Assembly: GCF_963678635.1 (NCBI RefSeq)
Contig: NC_087065.1
Coordinates: 10,003,579 to 10,067,578, forward strand
DNA length: 64,000 nt
DNA from: Symsagittifera roscoffensis
Taxonomy: Eukaryota; Xenacoelomorpha; Acoela; Convolutidae
Direction of reading: 5' to 3'
In this document: positions 45,451-57,689 of the stretch, piece after piece
Position numbering within the stretch: the first letter of the stretch is position 1
Layout of the letters: the number at the start of each line of letters is the position of its first letter
The notes under the pieces: model-generated
Told to the model about the DNA's origin: nothing
What the model saw: only the letters and a program-made list of their open reading frames with translations
Database searches by the model: none
Made by a program: the position numbers and the translations under genes

Positions 45451-46534
45451 TTTGTCGTTTCCAAACATTTTTTTTGTTGAGTGTTAACCCTTCTACTGAA
45501 GATTGCGCGCACACTGGAACGACAAACTTGATTATAAATTCAACAAATGCAATTGGATTTTTTTTCAACAAGTTTGAACTGAAGTTTTAAAAAGCAACAT
45601 TAGAAGCGGCGTTTCTGAAATGAATATTTTTTGCTGGCGTGAATAAAATTGACATAAACTTGCGTTTTCGGATGTTTTTTAAAGCTCGAAGAACGAGTTT
45701 TACATAGAGCACTGGAACTAATGATTTCGTACATCATTTCACACAAATTGCGTTATGCTACGTCTTATGTGGGATTTGTTTTATACATCATCAGCATCAT
45801 CTTCGTTTATTTCGAACGTTTTGGATTTCCCATTTTACATAGAATTGCAAAATTGCGAACGAATTGACATAATTTGTGATAGTAATTGACTGATGCTGTG
45901 AAACTTTAAGTAAAGACAGCCTTGAAGCATTAGTTCTGTCTGAAAAAGTTTTTTTTTTGTTTTCATTCAGTTTCATTTGTGTTTTCTTCATTAAATCAGA
46001 TATTTTGAATTAACAATTTTTTTTCGAGAAAAAAAAAAGAAAATCAAGATCAGGAGTGCAAAAGAAATCACAGGCTACAAAATTGTAGTAAAGATGAAAT
46101 GCATGTTTGATCTCTTCATCAATACTGAGACCTTTTCTCCATAATACTTGTTTCATAAAAGCGGCATTTACGATTCATTCGAGATCGTTTTTATCCATCT
46201 GAGACCGACTGTCGCCCAATAAACTCTTTTAAAAAAGAACAATGCGTGTGTTATTGTTAATTGTGCGCGTGCGTCATAATGCTTTTGTAGTTACATTGTG
46301 ACGTAATTGCAAAAAACAACAGATTTTCCGCAATAATTTTTGCTGTTTTTGATCAAAAAATTAATGAAAGCGTAGCAGAGGTCAAAATTATTGAGAAAAT
46401 AGCAGTCTTCTCAGCTAGAGAAAATAATTATAGTAAGCAGAGGATAAAATTAAGAACAATTATCTCTTCTTCTTTTCAACGGTAAATTTTTTTGCGGCAT
46501 AATTTGGTCTAAAAACTCCACAAAATTATTTCAG
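45451..46534. other. no recognisable gene
   Basis: Chance-sized ORFs only (for example 45991-45797, minus, K/N-rich). No repeat is recognised. Confidence 0.4.
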
Positions 46535-46746
46535 GAGAGTCGGTCCAAAAAAAACGAATATTCAACCTCATATCCTTTGGTGAACTTGAACAACATCTCC
46601 CCGGTTATCATAGCTACTCAATTGATCAATATAAGACCACCACACAAATGCAACTAAATCCAGGGAAAAAGGAGTGGTACTTAAAGATGCCAATGAGATA
46701 TCAATTGCAGTTACACAACGACCCTTTGGACTCTCTTAGCCATTGA
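46535..46746 (+). CDS. candidate terminal exon, 69 residues (unknown)
   Basis: After the acceptor AAAATTATTTCAG a frame opens as ESVQKKRIFNLISFGELEQH and ends at TGA 46744-46746. Composition is balanced (GELEQHLPGYHSYSIDQY, KKEWYLKMPMRYQLQLHND) and higher in GC than surroundings. No domain is recognised. Its C-terminal third resembles that of the candidate exon at 59496 (TTT-Q, NP-K, LK, YQL in the same order). No upstream exon was identified. Confidence 0.25.
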
Positions 46747-47719
46747 TTGACTTTTTTGTCACTATGATTTCCAATACAATACGCGAATCAGAAGACCTTT
46801 TAGGTTTTAAAGTTTTATTCTGAGTCTTGGCGGTAAAAAGTATAGCATTTTCGAGATTAAGGACTTTATAAACTTCAAAGTTAACTATAAAGCGCTGATT
46901 TCACAAATGGGGACCATGTTGAGTGTGTCTTTGCAAAGTTTTGCCAATTTTTCTCGATATTTCTTTGAAACGGTTGATTCCAGTAAACAGTACCGAAAAT
47001 ATTTTTTTTAAATCAGAAAAATGCTTTCTAATTTTAGCTCCAAGGTAAGTAAGAACGTTTTCCATTAGATAAATTGTTATTCTAAATTGACTACTATTGT
47101 TTTATTCTTGAGTGAATGTTTCGTTTGATTGTTGATTGTTTTATATCTTTCTAATTTTGTCATGACGATTTTGTCGCTGCCCCAAAAAACGTGCTTAAAT
47201 ACATCGGGTTTATGTGTAGGCCTTCTGGTGGCGGTCTTGTATATGACCAGCAAATACTGCACATTAAACCTGCATTAATTTTTTTTTTTGCAATATGATC
47301 TGTTGCAAGCTAAAAAAAACTGGACAAAAACTTAAATTTCACATCTGAAATTTCAGTTCGAATTTATGTTTCGACTTTCAGTTCAGCTATTGAATTTTTG
47401 TCGCTCAAGGACATCTGGGTTTTTATTTAAGTTTATGAGGCCTTAAAATTGCCAATTTAGGAAATTTTTTTTTTATTTGAGAACAGTCTTTTACCTTTTT
47501 AAGTTCATTAATTGGAGATTTTTGTTCCTACTTTTGAAGAAATTGAAATTTTTATGCTTGGTTTTTGTATTCAGTCAATTTTTGTTGAATGAGTAATAAC
47601 GTTCAACAAATTTGTTCAGACCCCATTGAAGATATCGACTTTCTAAAATCAGATGCAAGAAAAATATTATCTCCGATCAAGTTTTGCAAAGTTCGGGAAA
47701 ATTGAAAAATGCCAATTTG
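46747..47719. other. no recognisable gene
   Basis: A donor-like CCAAG|GTAAGTA at about 47044 (plus) and a 61-codon minus ORF (47262-47077) are noted without further support. Confidence 0.4.
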
Positions 47720-48235
47720 GCCGTGCTCTGGACTAATTTATGAGCACTTGAAAGATTTTTTTCAAATTTATTCATGCGTCGTGAATTATCCCGCATAACG
47801 AAATAGCTTTAAATTGATTTGAAGCCAGATATCAATTTCATACAACTCAAATTTTCCACTTGATTTTTGATTTTGTCCAAAAGTTGTGTTTCTTCAAAAA
47901 AAATTTTGTCCTAGTTAAACTGCAAGACGATTATGCGTCAATATCACACAAAATTTAGCACGTTATATATCTCAAACAAAAGAGTTCTTCAAATTTCGTA
48001 ATTTTCAAAAACAGGGAAATTGACGCGCGATGTTCTTAGTTTTTTTAATGCGCGTATGCGGCGGATTCAAAAATGTCAAATTTATCGTGGCAAGTCATTT
48101 TGCCATATCATTATTGTAGCAATTTACTTGGCCAGACTTAGGGTATAATAAAGAGAAAAGTTTTTTTGTTTCATTGTTTTTTTCACCTTGTTGTTAAATT
48201 GCACTCCGAATATTCAGGGCTTTGCCCTGAAAAAA
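47720..48235 (+). mobile_element. hairpin-repeat relative, subfamily of 34.8 kb
   Basis: CTCTGGACTAATTTATG, TTATTCATGCGTCGTGAATT and TTTTGTCCAAAAG parallel 34815-34995. It ends CCGAATATTCAGGGC, then TTTGCCCTGA, the family hairpin. The adjacent 48236-48414 segment is open on the plus strand but without a recognised domain. Confidence 0.4.
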
Positions 48236-48414
48236 GAGCATTCTTACTCTGTTTATTGCGCGACTGCCGCAAAGCACTTTCTCTTGTACTTGAAATTATG
48301 ACATATAAAGGTCATAATATCCCAGGATGGGATACAAAAGTGTATTTTGACGCAGTTATAAATGCATTTATGAACGCATGCTTTGATGATTGGATATCAG
48401 GCCAAAAATATTGA

Positions 48415-51136
48415 GTTGATCAATTAGGGAGGCGAACAATGTTTTTCTATAAAAAGTTTAAAACGGTGTTTAGCATACGCTTACCAGAAAAGTTTTGTTT
48501 TGAGTGGAAGGTGGACATCTCATCTGTAGTTCATCTCATCTGAAGAAATATCATCTGAAGTTCATATTTAATCCCTCCCTTTTTTCAAATTATTTAATTA
48601 CTTTCTATATTCCGGTTTCTGTTACTACTTTTGATTTTCTGAGCGCTTTAATTTTTATTGGCAATTGACTGTTAACTAGTTCCTAGAGTTTTCATCAGTT
48701 TTTCCCCTCCCCCTCCACAAAATCATAAATTGAAAAACATATTTTTTTTGCAAAGAAGATGATGGTTTTCATTTGGACCAGTAAAAACATCCAGCAAAGC
48801 TTAATTACTTTTTGGCAAGCTAACCTGGTTGAGATTCCAGACTCATTTCACAATCATTGCTTTCAAATTGGTGTGTCGTGACTTTGCGCGACCCAAGGGA
48901 GCGACTTCGCGCAGCTTTTGCGCGAACTAAACTGTTCACCGTTTTGAGCGAGCAAGAGAACTCTGTGCGACTTCGCGAATTTCAAAAATTATTTCGCTTT
49001 GCATGTGTCCTACACTCTGCAAGTAAAAATTTCTACATCTAAATTTGTGTCCTCGTGACTTCTCGTGACCCCTCGTGATTTTGACCCCTCGTGATTTTGA
49101 CTCCTCGTGATTTGACTTCTAAGTTGGGACTGTACTGCTCTCTGTGTGATGACCTATCTCGTGACCAGGTGGCGTTTAAATTGAACCTAGGACGCGAACC
49201 TAAGACCAACCAGGAATTGAAATCATTGCAGACCAGATGAAATTTCAAAAAATGTTGATGAAAACATCAAAACCTGCTTTTATTAGACATTTTTTTTAAA
49301 ATTATAAATAGGGCCTGCTAGATTAAAGTTCTATCGTGAGCCGGATTTCTACTTGGTTTGCATAGTGATTATGATGTTTCCGGGATGTTTCAACGTATGA
49401 TACCAATTCACTAAAAAACCAACCATTATTGTATCCTCATCATCGAGCCGACAAATTTCAATTCATATTCGTCAGTAGGCAGACAAACTTTTTGTGATCT
49501 TATTAATCCAATTTGAAATTTGAAGTAATGTTTTTGAAATGTTTAGACAACATTGACTAAAATTTAAAAAATTCAAACTCTACTAAATTCTACTAAATGA
49601 TGTAGTGTTTAAAAATTTTTTTTGAAAAAATCATTGACTTAGTTTTTTTTCTGGAGTAAAATGGTAGATTTTATTTTGTTCAGCTAATTAAAATTTGACA
49701 AATTTGTCTGAGTACGGCCTGTGCTGCATCGTGCAACATTCTTATGGATTAGTGTCATTGTTTTTCTGCATGTATGACCTTATTATCCTGATTTTTTAAT
49801 TAAGGGGTGATTTTGAACAAAAGAAATTTACCGGTAGATGGACTTTAATTCGCCTTTCATCTGAATAATGCACCAAAATGTTAAGTAATTGATGAAATGC
49901 TTGCTTTTTTTAGGTTTCATGCAGCCTGTGTCCGGAATAACTCGTTAAGTAAGATTATAACTGACACGTACCCTAATTTGAAGTAACATATATCTAATTT
50001 CTATCCCTGAAAAAAAGAAAGAAGGCCATGATAGTCTAATGCACCTGAGAACATGTCCTCTGTTTACTCAAACTCACAGTACTGTTTTAGAGAATTAGCC
50101 TCATGATTGTCTTTCTTATACACATTTTCTCGATACTCAAAAATGTTCCGAGGGTTTTTCCTAAATTAATTTTTTCCCCAAAGTGATAGAGAATTGACCC
50201 CAACTCTAAATTGAGTTTAGACTGAAGCAAATTTTTATCTGCAAAAATTTCCTCTTCAGATTAGTTGACATGATTAGTTTGACAATTTTGAGATGATTTT
50301 GTATTTTCCAGAAAAAAAAACTCCTTCGCTTTGTAAATCGCAAAATTTCCAATCCTATTACGATCTTAGATTGTCGTGTAATACTACTTGTTCAGTTTTC
50401 TTTCGTTCCAAAACTCTTTTTCTCTGCTGATGAGATTCATTTTTGTGTTAAACTAAACCCATTTAAAACCGATACAAATCAATTTTCTAACGTCTCTGCT
50501 ACATTATCTATACAAAATGGATTGCGATCCATTTCTTGTCAGTACGGGTTATCTAGCTCATGGAAAAGGTAATATACACGGAGCTTTTTTGCTGTTGCAT
50601 AATGCATTAAAATCCAATCTCTCTCAATTCTTTGTCTCGGTTAGCTTATCGAGCACCTTTAATTACCTTCACCTGTACCTTTTTCATTAAATTATGTATT
50701 TCCTTCTTACGAAATCCTCTTCAAAGCTTTTTTTTCCGCAATCGCCTCAATTGACATAAGTCGCAAATGGCAGACAGTTGGACGGATTTCGTAGTTGGAT
50801 ATAATTGTTGTTCTTTCTGACAAGAGACAAAAAATACGGAGTTTTTAATCATAGGATTTTTAGTTGTTTAGTCGTCGATAAAATTTGCATTAAATAGTTT
50901 AAAAGCCAACACTTTTTTTGGCATTTAAACTTTTTTTTGCAAAAACTGCTGGCAAGTTTTAGTTTTGCAGTAAAATCATTTTGAAACAACATCCATCTTC
51001 TGCCGTCTGGTAATCATGTCTTTAAATGCTTCTTCCTTCGCGATTCAGGTTCGCCTCGTGACATGCGACTATGCTTATATCGCCTAAATACATTTCTTTG
51101 TAATATTCAACCCAATGAAAGCCACAAATTATGACA
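48415..51136. other. long stretch without a recognised gene
   Basis: Small local features only: a GC-richer segment with repeated GCGACTTCGCG-like words (48880-48985), CTCGTGA repeats at 49051-49112, a fragment CGTCAGTAGGCAGACAAAC (about 49470) related to the MITE at 58569, and a 57-codon ATG ORF at 50517-50690 with a donor-like AAAG|GTAATA inside. None identifies a gene. Confidence 0.4.
49051..49112 (+). repeat. five CTCGTGA units at 12-17-bp spacing
   Basis: CTCGTGA is followed by CTTCT, CCC, TTTTGACCC, TTTTGACTC and TTTGACT in turn. It is a short, imperfect minisatellite. Confidence 0.8.
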
Positions 51137-51570
51137 TGACTGCTCGTGTCAGGGCGAAGCCCTGAATGTTCCGACTACCATTCAACGTCTTTGAAACGGT
51201 TTTTGAAAACATCACTGGAAACAAATGGATGAATTTGAAGTGGATAAAAACGAAAAAAAAAAAGAATTTTTTTAAAGATTTTTTTTTGAAAACATCACGA
51301 TACACGCTATTCCAAGAACAGATTAATGCTCTTAGCGTCTAGTGACGTTTTAAAAGCACCGCATATTTTGCCTTAGTTCAGTTTTGAACGATTGATGCGT
51401 GGATTAAAAAAGACGCGGTAAAAGCACGAATTAACACGTTTTATTTGTGACTGTCTATCACTTTTTCTATAATTGGCAATTTTCAAACTTTTCAAAAAAC
51501 AATCACAGGTAATATATTCTTTTGTATTTGAGCTTCAGACATTACTGGTTTTCAGATGGTATAAAAAATG
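51137..51570 (-). mobile_element. hairpin-ended dispersed repeat, copy 3
   Basis: It begins (plus) GACTGCTCGTGTCAGGGCGA, then AGCCCTGAATGTTCCGACT, as at 32511. It keeps AAAACATCACGATACACG (cf. AAAACATCACCCCACACG), an AACGATTGATGCGTGGATTA block, and CACAGGTAATATATTC near its right end. The far terminus is not clear. Confidence 0.6.
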
Positions 51571-53218
51571 CCGTTAAATTTGGCCAATTATAAATTGTTC
51601 TGGCGTGAAATTGGTCTGAAGAAAAAAAACTACGCAGACCACAACAATTCGAATCAGTTCAAAACAGCAACTTCCTTGATCGCAATGAACAGTTTTAAAT
51701 TAAGTCTATTCGGTATTTTCAGGTGGCTTAAAACTGCTCTCGCTGCTGACGCTTCCTTTTTCTCAGACATCCATTTTTGGCGTACCAGTTTTCCTAAACG
51801 CTCGTTTGATTCCAAAATTTATTGATTCGACGTGTAAATGCGCGCCAAATAATCGAATATGAGGAGTTATAATTGCTTTTCTAATCTCTTTTTTCTTCAA
51901 TAAAATTTCAAACTTTTTATTTAAACCATCAACGTTAATAATCGATTAATTTTATCAAATTTTCATTTTTTTTTGCATCTAAGTTGCGTACAATTAAAGC
52001 GTATCATAGACGTTGAGTAATAGAAAAGTTTGATTAACCGTTTCAGCAGTTTTGAAGACAACTCAAGTATGTAGCATTTTTTCTGTTTTTTCCATAATCA
52101 ATTTTGTTGATGATTCAAGTTTATTTTACCACCGAAAAAAATCATGAAATTAAAAAAGTTGATGATTTTATTGGCTTAGTTAGTTTCATCTACCGCAAGA
52201 ACTTTTCAACTAATTGGAATGACACGACATCAAACTTCTGTTAATGTTATAATTTTGAGCTGATATGCTCACGTTTGGAGATTTGATAGCAAAATTATAA
52301 TCCAAGTTAAGATTTATTTGTGTTGTGATAATAATTTGGCAAAGCAAAAGAGTATAACTTCTAGTAATCAATTTTAAGAAGTTCTGTACTAAAAATAACC
52401 AATTATAGCTAGATTATGAAGTGTTCAAACATCTAAGCTTTGCTCCTAAAATTAATTACAGTTTTGTTCAAAAAAACAACAAATAATTTAACAAATTTAT
52501 TCGATTAATTTCACTTTTACTGCGAGTCGATATAAAAAAATGTTTTTTTTTGAAAAACCACGCCTAGTTCTTACTTGGGTTTGACTAAAGGCTCGAAATA
52601 CTTCTCGTTTGATGTTTGATTATGAAAAAACAGGAACAGAGAAGAGTTTGAACAAGTTTATAAACTTTCGAGTTTGTGTAAACTTTTTTGTAGCGACAGA
52701 AAATAATGTTGTTTTGAACCTTTACAAGTTTTGAACCCAAACAATTGGTCACAGAAAAGCCAGCCAATTTCAAAATCAGATAATTTAGTAGGAAAATGAG
52801 CGAGACAATTCGGCCAAAGACTATTCAGACAATTTTAAATCGATTTTATGTTAAGTTTTGAACATGAACTAAAATGTAATAACAGAACCAAACGTTCCAA
52901 AACAATGTGGAATTTAAGACAAATCAAAAAGTTTTCAAATTTAGAATAGTGGTCCCCTACCACGTTTAAAACGCAACTCGTATTATCCGAACGCGGACAA
53001 AAGACAGTTGTTTTGAACGGATAAAGATACTTTAAAAAAATTTGGTTTGAGGGCGGCCTCATTAAACGGCAATGCACATTTGGAAAGGGAGACCAGTTGT
53101 TTTCTTGGAACAGCAAAACTTTAACTTAAAAACCTAATACGCTCAAAGATTCAATCTAAGACGTTTGCCAACAAATTTTGAGAAAAGGTCAGAAACACGG
53201 GTAACTTTCCCCAAATTA
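51571..53218. other. no recognised gene
   Basis: ORFs at 51568-51825 (plus), 52773-52585 and 53116-52835 (minus) have no recognisable domain. The region may include decayed upstream parts of the MULE element that follows, but no motif could be placed. Confidence 0.4.
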
Positions 53219-54245
53219 CTGTCTTCAACGCCCAATGTGTCTTGGCTGATTAAGCAGCGCCGAAAATACCGAGTTACTCAACATCTCTTCGAAGTATATA
53301 CCAAATCAGGCAACAAGCTTTAGAAAACAAAAAATATTGGGAGCATAAACGAAATTTTTGAACCTCTCAAACCTCTCAAATTCACACATAGCGGTGATAC
53401 ATTTCTATGTTTTGACTCTGGTGAATTGGACATTTAATGTTTTGTATTTAAGCATTACCTGCGCTCGATTGGCTTTCTCAGACCGAAATCTGTCATTGCG
53501 ACGAAACATTTTCAGTGGTAGCAAATGTCTCCTACCAAAATTACACCATATCGAAAACCGAAAACACACTTGTACCGTTGGTGTACGCTCTGCTGTCCAA
53601 AGGCTCAAGACACATAGGAAAAACTTTTCGGCTACTCAGAGCAATTCGGCTGCTGAAATCTATTCGGAAAAATGAGTCACTGATTATGACGCCGCTGTTC
53701 GCAGCTTTTCGGCTGCCTCGAGCAATTTAGAAAAAAATAATCATTGATTTTGAAGCCGCTGTTTGCAACGCCATTACGAATTTGCAGCCTAGTTTTCTTT
53801 AGCTGAAAATGCAGCCTAAGGCAGAAGAACCATTCTGTTTCTTCCACATGGGCCCGGTACCATGCCTCAATGTATAAAAACTTGAAATACATGGACGATA
53901 GGGAGTTTCGCCTGAATGTCATAAAAATCCTTTACTTGGCCTTCGTTCCCGTTGAATATCTAACGTTCGCAATTGAAGAGCTCAGAAAAACGGTTCCTTT
54001 CGAGAAGTTTCAGAGTATATTGGACTACTTTGAAGACAGCTATATTACCGCCTGACGAGGAAACAGACGCGTCAAACCAAATTTTGACATTGACAGTTAG
54101 TTTTTAATCGGCTGATCAGCGGAGAACTTCGTACGAATAATGCATTGGAGGCATGGACTGGTAGCTTCAATAAAATCTTGTCAAAAAGCACCTACTTCTC
54201 GCCAAGTTTATCACAAGTTTCAAGGATGAGCATAAATTTCTAAAT
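53219..54245 (+). pseudogene. MULE-type transposase, multiple frameshifts
   Basis: Motifs of the MULE domain occur in order but in changing frames: an SSTPNVSWLIKQRRK segment (about 53220), FLCFDSGELDI (about 53400), the first catalytic Asp in CDETFSVVANVSYQNYTI (53497-53550) with LVPLVYALL, the second Asp in IIDFEAAVCNAI (about 53740), CFFH (53836-53847), a conserved FRL...LAFVPVEY...LDYFEDSYI block (53870-54055), and LRTNNALEAWTGSF (about 54127-54168). A partial internal duplication of the second-Asp region is visible (53685-53760). The protein is broken by at least four frameshifts and stops. Terminal inverted repeats were not found. Confidence 0.82.
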
Positions 54246-55212
54246 TAAGTGTAGAAAGACCGATGGCCGACGTTATTATCAGAAAGTTGAAGCCCAAATT
54301 TTCAATCGCCATTGAAAAACTCAAGCAAACGCAAGTAACTACAATCGAGACCATATACAGAACTTTTTAAACAAAGTACCTTTAATGTACATATATTCAA
54401 AAGCTTTATGCAAAGCAAATTTATTCTGATCTATGAAATTGTTATTTGATGATTCGCAGTTGTTTGTTAAAGTGTTGAAAGCCTTCTGACTGTGTTTGAA
54501 TTTTGCTGAATTATCTGTGGTTAAATTGTCTCTGCACTGTTTTGAACCAAAATTGAGCTTTGAGGATTCAGTGCTATTCTTACAGCAGTCGGCTACTCTT
54601 CCAATGACTCTTTCATCTTCATGGAGTTTTCAATTTGTATTTATTTTGAAATTGGATTCTACTAAATTATCGACTTCGCCTATGCTTGGACTGACTCCTA
54701 TTTTAGTTTGATTAGTTTCTCTCAAAGTTAATTCATGATTGAAACTCTTTCTTCTATCCGACAATAAAATTGCGATTCTTAGATTTTGTAGTTTTTATAT
54801 AGAAACTGCATCCTCCACATTGAAATGATCGTTTTTAATTTTTTTTCCAATACTGACTCAACGAAATTCCAAAATGGCTTAGAACTGTTGACAAAATGGT
54901 ATTTTGATACTATGTTAGATTGGAATTCGACTTTTAAAACTCCTATCAAACTAAATTTGGATGGCCTGCATCAAAAAGTTTCTTTAGTGATACCGCTATG
55001 GTCGCGGCATGCTCCTTTGTTTTAACAGAAAGCAGGTGACGATGAGCGGCAATATTTTGGGTAGAAACTGTGGAAACAAGAAAACACTACATTTTTATAA
55101 ACAGTTTTCCATATAAAATTACGACAGTGATTTTAATTGTCAAGTTTAAAATAGGTTTTAATTACAAAAATGAGTGAATATTTTTTAAAACTAATTCTCA
55201 CACCCATGCTAT
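54246..55212. other. no recognised gene
   Basis: A stretch at 54262-54365 may be the C-terminal tail of the MULE protein. Later ORFs (54496-54711, 54825-55025) have no recognised domain. Confidence 0.4.
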
Positions 55213-55658
55213 CTTTATTCGGTTATCACTGCAGGAACTCTTTGCCTTGCTAGGAATAGTGGGAACTTCCTTTTAGAGTAATGCTACACTCCATTCATAG
55301 CATCCAAAGTGCCATTCTATGGCCTGATCCATAGTTCTCAAGAATTCCAATTGTTTATAAAAACACCCCTGGGAAGTTAATTGAACATCCTATCCCTTGG
55401 ATTTCCTCAGAAAAACGAGCATTTGTGTCGACCGTGTTTGGATACGTTTCCCCTGGGACTTTTTTGGTCTAACTTGGTTGCGAGTATTAGCATATCTGTT
55501 ATATACTGCGTGTTTTATCATATTACATGCTTAGCTTTATTTTTTCTCTAAAATCCACTTCAGGAGTGCAGTCTTTGAGCAAGGTCTTGTTTTGATTCCC
55601 GGGAATACCAATTAGTCCCCATAAAAATTTTTCTGTATCCGCGGGCACATTATTGAAA
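55213..55658 (-). CDS. candidate terminal exon with 3' UTR (unknown protein)
   Basis: On the minus strand, after a CTGTTTTTTTTTAACCAAAAG acceptor, 44 codons run from 55657 to a TAA at 55525-55523. The translated end is FNNVPADTEKFLWGLIGIPG then KTLLKDCTPEVDF. GC is higher than background and the following 300 bp lead to AATAAA (55218-55213), giving a plausible 3' UTR and polyadenylation signal. No domain is recognised, and no upstream exon was found to the right. Chance remains possible for so short a frame. Confidence 0.28.
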
Positions 55659-56529
55659 CTTTTGGTTAAAAAAAAACAGATGAAACACAAAAGGCTTTTA
55701 TTGGGCTATTTAAAATCATGATGCTTCAACAAAAAATCCACTACTTTGCTCCGGTTAACTACTCATCGATCAAACCATTTCGTTGCGCTCAAATCGTTTG
55801 ACTAATTTGCTGTTTTAAGGTTTAACGTCATTTAGGTTTTGCTAACAATTGACGTTAATTTTTCTTCTGTCGCGCCGGTCGTGATTAACATTCCTTAGGT
55901 CGCGCCGGACGCGGACACATTGCCTCGGTCTGCAAAGTCTGGAAATACCTAATTTTGGTCGCGACCGTCTGATCATAAAACCGCAAATTCGACCCGGGGG
56001 TTCAGTACTCATTCAATGTTTAGAGTAACTCAATTCAATGACTTGCTCAACAACTTCCCCACCCGGTAATTATTTTCGCTAGCCGGTAATTTTAGTTCGC
56101 TATTTTATCTAAAAGATATAACCTTGTAATTTTACCGTATCTTCTCGCATTGACACACTTGGAGATTGAAATCGATTTTAATACCGAAAAAAGTTCCGAG
56201 AAATCGACTTACGATAGCCCATTTAGATACGTAGATTGATTTAGAATGGATTAAATTGATTTTTACAAATGAAGATAAAAATTTATTTAAATCCATCTTG
56301 TTGTTAGTAATATCTATATAAAAATGAAACCAAAAAGAAAGTGGAGACAAGAAGTAGATTTAAAATGATTCAGAATTGATTAAAATTGATTTTTTAAACA
56401 ACTTTATTGTATCAAACTAAATCAATTATAAATCGAATCAAATCAACTATTTTAGGTATTTTCTACATTTTTATCTGTTTAAATTAATTGCAATCCAGTT
56501 TTTGTTTAGGTAATTTCTACATTATTGTT
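55659..56529. other. non-coding; possible zinc-knuckle relic and AT repeats
   Basis: At about 55867-55945 a GC-rich stretch on the plus strand reads GRAGRGHIASVCK, reminiscent of a retroelement CCHC knuckle, and contains GTCGCGCCGG twice. 56150-56500 is rich in ATTGATTTnAAATCAA words. Confidence 0.35.
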
Positions 56530-57061
56530 CCTTCCGACTTTCGATACGAAAGTAACGGAATATTTGTGCTCGGGGTGGGTTTTTTTTTTCTTCAGACAAA
56601 TTTCGACTTTTTAACTAGCCATTTTTGACGGAATTTTTTTTATATCATTCAAAAGGTATTGCTGTCCTCAGCTTAAATTTGAAAAGATATTTCACCTGTG
56701 ATCAATTTTCGTAAAGTTATGGGGGTTTAAAGATTGGCATTTTGGCCAATTTGGGACAATTAACGCGCGATATATTTCGCGCTATTAACGCGTAAGTGTA
56801 GATTTAATTCGTCTTAGAAATCGTTCCAAATTGGTTGAAAGAAGCTTATTTGCCATAATTGATTTGTTACTAGAAGCTAAATTTATCACTTTGTACTTTA
56901 TATGGCGTGTGGGGGGATGATTTTCACAAAAAATCTCAAATTTTTTTTACTTTTTTTTGTTTCGTTTCTTTTTTTATTTACTTTTTTCATCATATTTCTG
57001 CTTCATAGACCTTAAAAGGCAGTCGGAACATTCAGGGCTTCGCCCTGATACGAGCAGTCTT
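56530..57061 (+). mobile_element. hairpin-ended dispersed repeat, best full copy
   Basis: The left terminus CTTCCGACTTTCG sits at ATACGAAAGTAACGGA, which forms a small stem. Landmarks GTGCTCGGGGTGGG, CATTTTTGACGGAATTTTTT, TATGGGGGTTTAAAG, ATTAACGCGCGATAT and ATGGCGTGTGGGGGGATGA follow in order. The right end is GGCAGTCGGAACATTCAGGG, then CTTCGCCCTGATACGAGCAGTCT. The inverted repeat is terminal on the left and lies inside the hairpin on the right. Confidence 0.7.
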
Positions 57062-57235
57062 GTTATCTGTTCAAATTGATTGCAATCCAATTTTTGTCAG
57101 TACAGGTTGGTCAAAAACTCTGACTCAATTAACTGAGACACAATTGGGCAAGTTTTGTTGTCCTTGCATTTCAGAATTATGTAAATTGACAAATGTCTGT
57201 TGAATAATCTCTGTTATGAAAACAATTTAATATGA

Positions 57236-57379
57236 TTATTATGATTTTTTTTAAAAATTATTATTATGATTATTATGATTATTTTTTAAAATTATTATTA
57301 TGATTATTATGATTATTTTTTAAAATTATTATTATGATTATTATGATTATTTTTTAAAATTATTATTATGATTATTATG

Positions 57380-57461
<82 letters not shown>
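57236..57461. repeat. microsatellite: 34-bp units then (ATT)n
   Basis: Four units of about 34 bp (ATTTTTTAAAATTATT, then ATTATGATTATTATGATT) lead into roughly 30 ATT triplets ending at 57461. The minus-strand poly-isoleucine ORF here is an artefact. Confidence 0.95.
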
Positions 57462-57462
<1 letters not shown>

Positions 57463-57547
57463 GTGTCCTTCAGTTTTCTCTGGCTCTGTTCTGACTGTAG
57501 AACCATTTTTACTTTTAGTTTCGTAGCACACATTTTTCTCCACAACG

Positions 57548-57604
57548 ATGAAAAGTATCCTTTGCGTTGCCTTCGTAATATCCTCAATAGCTCACGGTGT
57601 TTAA
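57548..57604 (+). CDS. signal-peptide-like mini ORF (very tentative first exon)
   Basis: ATG opens 18 codons, MKSILCVAFVISSIAHGV, a textbook signal-peptide pattern (Lys, hydrophobic core, small residues before a Gly). It is followed by a stop. A donor-like G|GTGTTT just before the stop would make it a first exon. No downstream exon was identified. Confidence 0.15.
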   Translation: MKSILCVAFVISSIAHGV

Positions 57605-57689
57605 TTGGCGTAAATTACTTTTTCTCTGGTCTAGAGGCGTACTTTTTTAATCTAAAAGTCAGGTTTGGTTTAACTTGTAACGCGTGATG

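Noticed and set aside
47077-47262. 61-codon minus ORF (VFKHVFWGSDKIV)
   Set aside because: Single short ORF without domain or splice support.
48236-48414. Open plus frame ending NACFDDWISGQKY after a hairpin-family end
   Set aside because: Protein-like to the eye but below the length that chance would exclude; no homology recognised.
50517-50690. 57-codon ATG ORF with donor-like AAAG|GTAATA inside
   Set aside because: Chance length, no domain.
55865-55950. Zinc-knuckle-like GRAGRGHIASVCK and doubled GTCGCGCCGG
   Set aside because: Only one half of a CCHC motif is readable and no neighbouring retroelement domain was found.
57313-57543. Poly-isoleucine/asparagine ORF
   Set aside because: Translation of the ATT microsatellite.
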